Below, piece after piece: positions 19,582 through 27,444 of a DNA stretch of 64,000 nucleotides. A program made the position numbers and the translations under genes. Each line of letters opens with the position of its first letter. Position 1 is the first letter of the stretch. The notes below the pieces were generated by a model, which had not been told where the DNA came from, did no database searches, and worked only from the letters and a program-made list of their open reading frames with translations. This stretch comes from Flavobacterium sp. (GTDB lineage: Bacteria > Bacteroidota > Bacteroidia > Flavobacteriales > Flavobacteriaceae): assembly GCF_004295795.1 (NCBI RefSeq), contig NZ_SEBR01000019.1, positions 1 to 64,000 on the forward strand, read 5' to 3'.

Positions 19582-20790
19582 ATGTCGGTTTTAAGCGGAA
19601 AAAAAATCGTTCTGGGCATTTCCGGTGGGATTGCCGCTTACAAATCAGCCTCGCTGGTTCGGCTTTTCGTGAAGGCCGGAGCCGAAGTGAGAGTCGTGAT
19701 GACGCCGTCTGCCAAAGATTTCGTCACGCCGCTCACACTTTCGACCTTGTCCAAAAATCCGGTGCTTTCCTCGTTCTATAACGACGATGAAAGAGAAGCC
19801 GAGTGGAACAATCACGTCGAGCTAGGACTTTGGGCCGATCTTATGCTTATCGCGCCGGCGACGGCAAATACCTTATCAAAAATGGCAACCGGGAATTCTG
19901 ATAATTTCCTGGTTGCCGTTTATCTTTCCGCCAAATGTCCTGTCTATTTCGCGCCTGCGATGGATCTTGACATGTACCTGCACCAATCGACCCACGACAG
20001 TTTCGAGAAACTCAAATCTTTCGGGAATAGCATCATTGCGGCAGAATCGGGTGAACTCGCAAGCGGACTTGTCGGTCAGGGAAGAATGGCCGAACCTGAA
20101 AATATCGTGGCGTTCATCGAAGCCGATATCGAACGAAAATTGCCCTTGAGAGGAAAAAAAATCCTCGTTACTGCCGGTCCGACATACGAAGCGATCGATC
20201 CCGTGCGTTTCATAGGAAATCATTCCTCCGGAAAAATGGGTTACGATATTGCCAAAGCGGCTGCGAGTTTGGGTGCCAAAGTCATTCTGGTTTCGGGCCC
20301 GACGCATCTGACGTTGGAAAATCCTAACGTGAACCTGATCCGCGTTACCTCTGCAAAGGAAATGTACGAAGCCTGTCACGAACACTTCGGGAACTGTGAT
20401 GTGGCAATTGCAGCTGCAGCTGTAGCCGATTACCGTCCCAAGAATCCGGCGGTCCAAAAAATCAAAAAGACCGAAGCCGAATTCACCATTGAACTCGAAA
20501 AGACAAAAGACATTCTGGCTTCTTTGGGAGAAATCAAGCAAAATCAGTATCTCATTGGTTTTGCGCTTGAAACAGAGAATGAAATCGAGAATGCCAGGCA
20601 AAAAATCCGCAAAAAAAACTTAGATTTGATCGTGCTCAATTCACTGCGCGACCAAGGTGCGGGATTTGGCCACCAAACCAATAAAGTGACGTTTATCGAC
20701 AGTGATTTCAATACCGAAAGTCACGATCTCAAGAGCAAAGAAGCCGTCGCAAACGACATCATCCAAAAAGTAATTGCCCATTATGCGTAA
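19582..20790 (+). CDS. coaBC: Bifunctional phosphopantothenoylcysteine decarboxylase / synthetase
   Basis: A 402-residue two-domain enzyme of coenzyme A synthesis. The N-terminal FMN-dependent CoaC part starts with VLGISGGIAAYKSAS and carries TANTLSKMATG and the catalytic-cysteine region SAKCPVYFAPAMD (about 115-127). The C-terminal CoaB part starts at about 188 with VTAGPTYEAIDPVRFIGNHS and has the AAVADYRPK and KIKKTE segments. It overlaps the start of the next gene. coaE lies 13 kb away in this window. Confidence 0.96.
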   Translation: MSVLSGKKIVLGISGGIAAYKSASLVRLFVKAGAEVRVVMTPSAKDFVTPLTLSTLSKNPVLSSFYNDDEREAEWNNHVELGLWADLMLIAPATANTLSKMATGNSDNFLVAVYLSAKCPVYFAPAMDLDMYLHQSTHDSFEKLKSFGNSIIAAESGELASGLVGQGRMAEPENIVAFIEADIERKLPLRGKKILVTAGPTYEAIDPVRFIGNHSSGKMGYDIAKAAASLGAKVILVSGPTHLTLENPNVNLIRVTSAKEMYEACHEHFGNCDVAIAAAAVADYRPKNPAVQKIKKTEAEFTIELEKTKDILASLGEIKQNQYLIGFALETENEIENARQKIRKKNLDLIVLNSLRDQGAGFGHQTNKVTFIDSDFNTESHDLKSKEAVANDIIQKVIAHYA

Positions 20791-21670
20791 AATATTTTCC
20801 CTGATCGCGTTGTTTTCCTTGCTCGTTTCGCAAGCTCAGGAACTCAATTGCAAAGTAACTGTGAACGCCGAGAAAGTCGGGGCCACGAACAACCAGGTTT
20901 TCAAGACGCTGGAAACGGCGCTGAACGATTTCGTGAACCGGACAGACTGGACCGGACAAAGCTTCCAGGCCAACGAGCGCATCAATTGCTCGATGTTCAT
21001 CAATGTGACCGGTTACAATTCGGGTGCTTTTGCTGCTTCGATCCAGGTGCAATCGGCGCGTCCGGTTTTCAATTCGAGTTATTTGTCGCCCATTTTGAAC
21101 TACAACGACAAAGATTTCAACTTCAATTATGTGGAATTCCAGAATTTGGCGTTCAATCCGAACAGTTACGATTCGAACCTCGTTTCCACGATCGCGTTTT
21201 ACGCCTATATGATCATTGCCATGGATGCGGATTCGTTCGCGCCAAGCGGTGGAACTTCGTACCTTGAAAATGCTCAGGACATCGCGGCGATCGCCCAACA
21301 AGGAGGCGCGAAAGGCTGGAGCCAGACCGACGGGAACCAGAACAGGTATTTCCTGATAAACGATATGTTGTCGAGCACTTTCGAACCTTTCAGACAAGCG
21401 ATGTACGAATACCATTTTCTTGGAATGGACAAAATGGCCGGCGACACCAAATCTGGAAAAGAAGGCGTGAGAACGGCTTTGGCGACCTTATCCCAAATCG
21501 CTAAAGTGCGCCCGAATGCATTTTTGACGAGGATTTTCTTCGACGCCAAATCGGACGAACTCGTGAACATTTACTCTGGCGGCCCCACGATTCCCGTTGC
21601 CGAAGTCGTTGAGAATCTCAACAAACTATCGCCTCTCAATGCCAGCAAATGGCAGCGCATCAAGCTTTAG
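20783..21670 (+). CDS. DUF4835 / PorD-like T9SS-associated protein
   Basis: A 295-residue exported protein with a signal peptide (MRKIFSLIALFSLLVSQAQ). ELNCKVTVNAEKVGATNNQV and the spaced Asn/Phe-rich beta segments are typical of DUF4835, named PorD in the type IX secretion literature; I recall this link but cannot check it. The ATG at 20783 gives the cleanest signal; an in-frame ATG lies 9 nt upstream. It overlaps coaBC by 8 nt and precedes recN. Confidence 0.85.
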   Translation: MRKIFSLIALFSLLVSQAQELNCKVTVNAEKVGATNNQVFKTLETALNDFVNRTDWTGQSFQANERINCSMFINVTGYNSGAFAASIQVQSARPVFNSSYLSPILNYNDKDFNFNYVEFQNLAFNPNSYDSNLVSTIAFYAYMIIAMDADSFAPSGGTSYLENAQDIAAIAQQGGAKGWSQTDGNQNRYFLINDMLSSTFEPFRQAMYEYHFLGMDKMAGDTKSGKEGVRTALATLSQIAKVRPNAFLTRIFFDAKSDELVNIYSGGPTIPVAEVVENLNKLSPLNASKWQRIKL

Positions 21671-21712
21671 CCTGATTTTATCACATACGAAACAATCTTA
21701 TTCTACGCCAAA

Positions 21713-23365
21713 ATGATCAGTCACCTTACCATCGAAAACTTCGCCTTGATCGACAAGCTCTCCATTGATTTTACGGCAGGATTTACAATAATTACAGGAG
21801 AAACCGGAGCCGGAAAGTCGATTTTGCTCGGCGCTTTGGGCTTGGTTCTTGGAAAGAGAGCCGATTTGTCCTCACTCAAGGACAAAGAACAAAAATGCAT
21901 CGTCGAGGCACATTTCAACCTCAAACCTTACGATTTACAGCCGTTCTTCGAAGCCAATGACTTCGATTATGACGACACTACTATAATTAGACGCGAAATC
22001 CTGCCTTCCGGCAAGTCGCGCGCTTTCGTGAACGACAGTCCGGTGAACGTGCAGGATTTGCAGGAATTGGGCGAGTTTCTGATCGACATCCATTCGCAGC
22101 ATCAGACGCTTTCGTTATCCGGGGAGGAATTCCAGTTCCGGATCATCGATGCGATGGCGTCCAACAACGAGCTGATCGTGAATTATCAGTCGGAACTAAA
22201 GTCTTATAAAAAGCAAAAATCAGAGCTTTCGTCTCTTCAGGAACAATTGCAACATTCGCTCAAAGAGCACGATTACAACGTTTTCCTTTTTGAGGAGCTC
22301 GAATCGGCGAATCTAAAACAAGGCGAGCAGCCCGAACTCGAAAGCGCTTACGAGCAACTCAACAACGTCGAATTCATACGCGAAAATCTAGAAAAGTCGA
22401 CTGCTTTGGCCAACGACGAGCAATTCGGTATTTTGTCGAATCTCAAGGAAATGCGAATCTCGTTGCAGAAACTCTCGGGTTTTTCAGACGATTTCCGTCA
22501 GCTGTCCGAAAGATTGGAAAGCGCTTCGATCGAACTTGACGATATCGCGTCCGAAATCGAACGAGCAACTTCAGGCTTAAACCAAGATCCGGAACAGCTC
22601 GAATCGGTCAACCAGAAATTGCAGGCGATCTACAATCTGCAAAGGAAACACGGCGTCCAGACCGTGGAAGAACTGATCGAAATCCGCGACGAACTTCAAG
22701 GTAAAACCGCCTCGGCCGAAGAAATTGAGCAAAAAATCAACTCGCTTGAAAAAGATATTTCCGATAGCGAAAACAAGATGGACGCTTTCGCGGACAAAAT
22801 CCATGTGAACAGACAGGATTCGCTTCCGAAATTAGTCCAGAGATTGCAACAACTGCTTTCGCTCCTGGGAATGCCCGATGCGAGGTTCCAGATCGAGGTA
22901 AAACCATCAGGCACTTATCTGTCAAACGGAAAAGACAGCCTCGAATTCCTGTTCGCGGCCAATAAAGGCTCGTCTTTCGGAACTTTGAAAAAAGTGGCTT
23001 CGGGCGGCGAAATGTCGCGTATCATGTTGGCCGTAAAATCGATTTTGGCCGATTATTCCAAACTTCCGACAATCATTTTCGACGAAATCGACACCGGTGT
23101 TTCGGGAGAAATCGCAAACAAAATGGCACAGATCATGTTCGAGATGAGTAAAAACATGCAGGTTTTCGCCATTACGCACTTGCCTCAGATCGCGGCAAAA
23201 GGCGACCAACACCTCAAAGTTTCCAAAAGTTCCAAAGCCGATACGACCACTTCCGAAATCAAACTGCTTGATAAAGAGCAGCGAATCGTCGAAATCGCGC
23301 AAATGTTGTCGGGATCGGTCCTTTCGGATTCGGCAATCAATCACGCCAAAGCTTTGTTGAACTAA
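21713..23365 (+). CDS. recN: DNA repair protein RecN
   Basis: A 550-residue SMC-like ATPase for double-strand break repair. Walker A GETGAGKS lies at about 29-36. A coiled coil spans roughly 150-370 with the usual hinge break, and the C-terminal ABC half has the signature SGGEMSRIMLAVK and Walker B IIFDEIDTGVSG. Full length. The fabV promoter overlaps its 3' end. Confidence 0.96.
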   Translation: MISHLTIENFALIDKLSIDFTAGFTIITGETGAGKSILLGALGLVLGKRADLSSLKDKEQKCIVEAHFNLKPYDLQPFFEANDFDYDDTTIIRREILPSGKSRAFVNDSPVNVQDLQELGEFLIDIHSQHQTLSLSGEEFQFRIIDAMASNNELIVNYQSELKSYKKQKSELSSLQEQLQHSLKEHDYNVFLFEELESANLKQGEQPELESAYEQLNNVEFIRENLEKSTALANDEQFGILSNLKEMRISLQKLSGFSDDFRQLSERLESASIELDDIASEIERATSGLNQDPEQLESVNQKLQAIYNLQRKHGVQTVEELIEIRDELQGKTASAEEIEQKINSLEKDISDSENKMDAFADKIHVNRQDSLPKLVQRLQQLLSLLGMPDARFQIEVKPSGTYLSNGKDSLEFLFAANKGSSFGTLKKVASGGEMSRIMLAVKSILADYSKLPTIIFDEIDTGVSGEIANKMAQIMFEMSKNMQVFAITHLPQIAAKGDQHLKVSKSSKADTTTSEIKLLDKEQRIVEIAQMLSGSVLSDSAINHAKALLN

Positions 23366-23384
23366 AAAAACCGAACTATATTTG
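23357..23384 (+). promoter_or_regulatory. Promoter of fabV, overlapping the end of recN
   Basis: TTG (23357-23359) and a perfect -7 box TATATTTG (23377-23384) are spaced by 17 nt; the first element lies in the last codons of recN. The box ends 22 nt before the fabV ATG. Confidence 0.75.
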
Positions 23385-23406
23385 TTAAGGTAAAATTCCA
23401 CTTTTT

Positions 23407-24600
23407 ATGATCATACAACCCAGAATGCGGGGCTTTATCTGCCTTACCGCACATCCGGAAGGAGCAGAGAAGAACATTAAAGAACAGATCGAATACGTAA
23501 AGGGCAAAGGTGAAGTCGCCGGCGGACCCAAAAAAGCATTGATAATCGGGGCTTCGACAGGTTTCGGACTCGCGTCGAGAATTGCTGCTGCTTACGGTTC
23601 GGGCGCTGCCACGATAGGTGTTTTCTTCGAGAAAGAACCGTCTGAAGGCAAGACCGCTTCTCCGGGCTGGTACAATTCGGCTGCGTTCGAGAAATTCGCC
23701 AATGCCGATGGTCTTTATGCAAAAAGCATCAACGGAGACGCGTTTTCTGACGAGATAAAACAACAAACCATCGAACTTATCAAGAAAGACCTTGGTCAGA
23801 TCGACTTGGTGATTTACAGTTTGGCTTCTCCGGTTCGCACGAATCCCAGAACCGGGGTTACGCATCGTTCTGTGTTAAAGCCTATCGGACAGACTTATAC
23901 GAACAAAACGGTAGATTTCCACACCGGAAAAGTTTCTGAAGTATCGATTGCGCCTGCAGTTGAGGAGGATATCGACAATACGGTTGCCGTCATGGGCGGT
24001 GAAGACTGGAAATGGTGGATCGAGGATTTGAAAAAAGCGGGCGTTTTGGCCGATAACGTACTCACGTTGGCCTATTCGTACATAGGGCCGGAATTGACCG
24101 AAGCTGTTTACAGAAAAGGAACGATAGGCCGCGCCAAGGACGATCTCGAAGCCACGGCTTTCAAGATTTCGGACGACCTCAAGGAAATAGGAGGAAAGGC
24201 ATACGTTTCGGTAAACAAGGCTTTGGTGACTCAGGCGAGTTCGGCCATTCCAGTGATTCCGCTTTACATTTCGCTTTTGTTCAAGACAATGAAAGAGGCG
24301 GGCGTCCACGAAGGCACGATCGAACAGATGGACAGGCTTTTCCGCGAAAGATTGTATACGGGCGGCGACGTTCCGGTTGACGAGAAAGGTCGCATCCGCG
24401 TAGACGATTGGGAAATGGATCCCAAAATCCAGGCGAAAGTCGCCGAGTTGTGGAAAACCGCTGATACTGATACGCTAGGCGAATTGGGAGATTTGAAAGG
24501 TTACAGCCACGACTTCCATAAGCTTTTCGGATTCGAGATGCAAGGCGTCGACTACAACGCCGATGCGGATGAAATGGTGTGGATCGAGAGCCTAAAATAA
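23407..24600 (+). CDS. fabV: trans-2-enoyl-ACP/CoA reductase FabV
   Basis: A 397-residue NADH-dependent enoyl reductase of the TER/FabV family, used in the last step of fatty-acid elongation and generally insensitive to triclosan. Motifs: MIIQPRMRGFICLTAHP at the start, nucleotide-binding GASTGFGLASRIAAAYG (about 48-64), and the catalytic Tyr-x8-Lys (YRKGTIGRAK, about 235-244). Has its own promoter and a strong terminator, so it is monocistronic. Confidence 0.96.
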   Translation: MIIQPRMRGFICLTAHPEGAEKNIKEQIEYVKGKGEVAGGPKKALIIGASTGFGLASRIAAAYGSGAATIGVFFEKEPSEGKTASPGWYNSAAFEKFANADGLYAKSINGDAFSDEIKQQTIELIKKDLGQIDLVIYSLASPVRTNPRTGVTHRSVLKPIGQTYTNKTVDFHTGKVSEVSIAPAVEEDIDNTVAVMGGEDWKWWIEDLKKAGVLADNVLTLAYSYIGPELTEAVYRKGTIGRAKDDLEATAFKISDDLKEIGGKAYVSVNKALVTQASSAIPVIPLYISLLFKTMKEAGVHEGTIEQMDRLFRERLYTGGDVPVDEKGRIRVDDWEMDPKIQAKVAELWKTADTDTLGELGDLKGYSHDFHKLFGFEMQGVDYNADADEMVWIESLK

Positions 24601-24628
24601 GGAACAGGAGATTTAACTATATCGTTGT

Positions 24629-24665
24629 AAAAAAAAGCGCTTCTCTATGGAGGCGCTTTTTTTTT
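24629..24665 (+). terminator. Terminator of fabV
   Basis: Stem AAGCGC/GCGCTT extended inward by three pairs, followed by eleven T's, starting 28 nt past the fabV stop. Confidence 0.88.
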
Positions 24666-24708
24666 ATTTGCATAAATTTAACGCAATTAAAAACTACAAC
24701 TGTATTTT

Positions 24709-27252
24709 ATGAAGAAAATTACTCTTTTGTTTTCGATGCTGTTAATTTTCGCATTGAAAGGGCAAGCGCAGTTCCCCGCCCCTTACTGCGCAGTGAATTT
24801 TACCAATAACGTCGAGCCGATCACCTTGGTTCAGTTTGCGGGTATCAACAACACGACTATCGCTACTATTGGCGCCGCTAACAGTCCGGCGCTCGAAAAC
24901 TTCACCGCGATTGTTGGTAACGTAGGTCAGGGAATCACTTATCCTATTTCTGTAAAAGGAAATACCGATGGGAATTTCACGACGTATGTGCGCGCTTTTA
25001 TCGATTGGAACCAAGATGGTGATTTTGCCGATGCAAGCGAAAGCTACGATTTGGGGACTATCGTGAATTCAACTGGTGTAGACGCGATCACTTTGACAAG
25101 TTCAATCGCCGTTCCGCCTACTGCATCTGTCGGGAATACTAGAATGCGAATCATCAAGAGGTTCAATACCAATCCGGATTCTTGCAATACGATCAACACA
25201 GGTTGGGGACAAGCCGAAGATTACACGCTTGCCGTGGCTGCGGGAACTTGTACGCCTCCAACAGTAACGTTCGCAGCGGTTTCCAACTGTCCTGCCGCGA
25301 ATTTCAATGTAACGGTAAACGTGGGAACCATGGGATCTGCGGCCACTTATCAAGTGACTGACAATCAACAAAGCCCAACACAGACGATCTCTGCAGCGGG
25401 AACTTTGACTTTTGGGCCTTACGCCAGCGGAACGCCTATCGTTATTACGGTAACAGATCCGAACGCTTCACTTTGTAACGTCACCAGTGCAACTTTGAAC
25501 AACGTTTGTTTGCCTGGATGCGCCTCGAATCCTAGCCCAGCCAACGGATCAACCACTGTTCCTGCAGGTCCGGTCACTTTGACCTGGGACGTACCAACTA
25601 CCGGCGGAACTCCGGCTTCTTACAACGTTTACGCCGGAAATGCGGCAGGAGCGTTGACACTTGTAGGAAACTACACGACGAATTCGACAGGAAACAATTT
25701 GGTGATCAATAACTACAGTGCGACAATCTTTTGGCAAGTGATTGCGGTCAACGCCGCTGGTTCTGCAACAGGTTGCGCAGAGTGGTCGTTCACGACAATC
25801 GCGCCTCCGGGATATTGCTTGAACACGCCTGCGGGTCTTTTCCCTGCAGCGACTTTTACTCCTGCGACATGCGACGGAGTTACTGAGAACGAAATTGTCG
25901 CCAACGCTTACGCTGGTGAGTACTCCAACGTGAATCTGACTTCAGGTCAAACCTATATTTTCAAGAGTGGAACCACAGATTTCGTAACGATCGCAAACGC
26001 TGCCGGCGATGCGCCTTTGGCTTACGGACCGTCACCATTGACTTGGGTTTCCAACGTCACAGGAGTCGTGCGTTTCATCAGCCACACAAACGATCAGTGC
26101 GGAACGGCAAACGTGAACCGCGTGCGTTCTATCATTTGTGGAACGGTCACTACCGATGCTCCAGATTACGTAAACCTTCAATGGCCGCCAAACGCGACAA
26201 TCCCTGAAGGTGGCACATTCGACGTTTTCGGTCAGGTTTATGAGCCGGGAGTTACCGAGCCTGCCGGACAAGGTGCCGGAATCACGGCTTGGGTCGGAAT
26301 CAGCACGACTGACTCGAATCCTAATACATGGACGACTTGGATCCCGATGACTTTCAACGCAAACGCAACAAATCCAGGTAACAACGACGAGTACACTGCT
26401 ACGATTGGAGACGACCTCGACGCAGGATCTTACTTTTACGCAACCCGTTTCAGATTGAACACAGGACCTTACGTGTATGGTGGTATCGATGCTTCAAACA
26501 ACGGTGGAATCTGGGACGGAACGACTTACGGAAGTGGAGAGCTTACTGTTACTCCGCCGCCGGCACCTGCCAACGATGACTGCTCAGGAGCAACTGTTCT
26601 TACGGTTGATGCCGCTTTCTGTAACGGAACAAATACAAACGGAACGAACCTTGGCGCTACCGATTCAGGTGTTGCAGAAGCGGACTGTTTCAACTACGGA
26701 CTGAACGACGTTTGGTTTACATTCACGGCTCCGGATGACGCTGCAACAGTAGATATTTCTACAGACTTTTTGGGCGGAACATTGTGGGATACCGAAATCG
26801 CGCTTTACTCAGGAACATGCGGAACACTTACAGAACTTGATTGCGATCAGGACGGCGGAACTACGACACTCGAAAACGGATTCTCATGGAACTCCGTGAT
26901 CCTAGATACTCCTGTTACTGCGGGCGAAACTTACTTCATCCGAGTTTCGGGCTATAGTGAGGACAATTTCGGAAACTTCTGTTTGGAGGTATCGAAAAAC
27001 CAGCTTTCTGTTGACCAACACAGCTTGGCCGGAATCAAAGTTTCTCCAAACCCGGTTCGCGATGTACTGAACATTTCAGGTGAAGCCAACGTGCAGTCGG
27101 CCACCGTTCGCAACCTTCTCGGGCAACAACTTTTGGTAAAAGATGTGACATCTGACAAAAACATCAATATGTCGACATTGCCAAGCGGAACGTATCTTGT
27201 GGAACTTTCTTCGGAAACAGGAAAAAGAACCGTAAAGGTTATCAAGGAATAA
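24709..27252 (+). CDS. T9SS cargo protein with GEVED domain
   Basis: An 847-residue secreted protein. Signal peptide 1-20; a GEVED domain about 95-175 (FIDWNQDGDFADASESY to WGQAEDYTL); Ig/fibronectin-like segments about 270-365; a 134-residue module opening PANDDCSGAT (620-762); and a type A T9SS sorting domain 775-847 (KVSPNPVRDVLNIS, GTYLVEL, KVIKE). GEVED and PANDDC modules are common in surface proteins of this phylum and probably bind polymers or partners. No enzyme motif seen. First of three adjacent relatives. Confidence 0.9.
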   Translation: MKKITLLFSMLLIFALKGQAQFPAPYCAVNFTNNVEPITLVQFAGINNTTIATIGAANSPALENFTAIVGNVGQGITYPISVKGNTDGNFTTYVRAFIDWNQDGDFADASESYDLGTIVNSTGVDAITLTSSIAVPPTASVGNTRMRIIKRFNTNPDSCNTINTGWGQAEDYTLAVAAGTCTPPTVTFAAVSNCPAANFNVTVNVGTMGSAATYQVTDNQQSPTQTISAAGTLTFGPYASGTPIVITVTDPNASLCNVTSATLNNVCLPGCASNPSPANGSTTVPAGPVTLTWDVPTTGGTPASYNVYAGNAAGALTLVGNYTTNSTGNNLVINNYSATIFWQVIAVNAAGSATGCAEWSFTTIAPPGYCLNTPAGLFPAATFTPATCDGVTENEIVANAYAGEYSNVNLTSGQTYIFKSGTTDFVTIANAAGDAPLAYGPSPLTWVSNVTGVVRFISHTNDQCGTANVNRVRSIICGTVTTDAPDYVNLQWPPNATIPEGGTFDVFGQVYEPGVTEPAGQGAGITAWVGISTTDSNPNTWTTWIPMTFNANATNPGNNDEYTATIGDDLDAGSYFYATRFRLNTGPYVYGGIDASNNGGIWDGTTYGSGELTVTPPPAPANDDCSGATVLTVDAAFCNGTNTNGTNLGATDSGVAEADCFNYGLNDVWFTFTAPDDAATVDISTDFLGGTLWDTEIALYSGTCGTLTELDCDQDGGTTTLENGFSWNSVILDTPVTAGETYFIRVSGYSEDNFGNFCLEVSKNQLSVDQHSLAGIKVSPNPVRDVLNISGEANVQSATVRNLLGQQLLVKDVTSDKNINMSTLPSGTYLVELSSETGKRTVKVIKE

Positions 27253-27274
27253 GCTTTATTCAATTACTTATACA

Positions 27275-27304
27275 AAAGCCACTTCGAAAGAAGTGGCTTT
27301 TTTC
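27275..27304 (+). terminator. Terminator after the first T9SS gene
   Basis: A perfect 11-bp stem with a GAAA tetraloop and a T tract, 22 nt after the stop codon. Confidence 0.92.
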
Positions 27305-27406
27305 GTTCAAAAAACTAAAAATCTAGCATTCAGTTATTTGAGGTTTTCGCTGTGTTAAAGTAGGTTTGCGAGTGTTAAATCATTAGAGAATCAATTGATG
27401 AAATGA

Positions 27407-27414
27407 TAATTTTG
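27407..27414 (+). promoter_or_regulatory. -7 box before the second T9SS gene
   Basis: TAATTTTG matches TAnnTTTG, 30 nt upstream of the ATG at 27445. The nearest TTG (27395-27397) is too close to be a standard -33 element. Confidence 0.45.
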
Positions 27415-27444
27415 CGCGCTATTTAATCTACTAATTTTATTTAA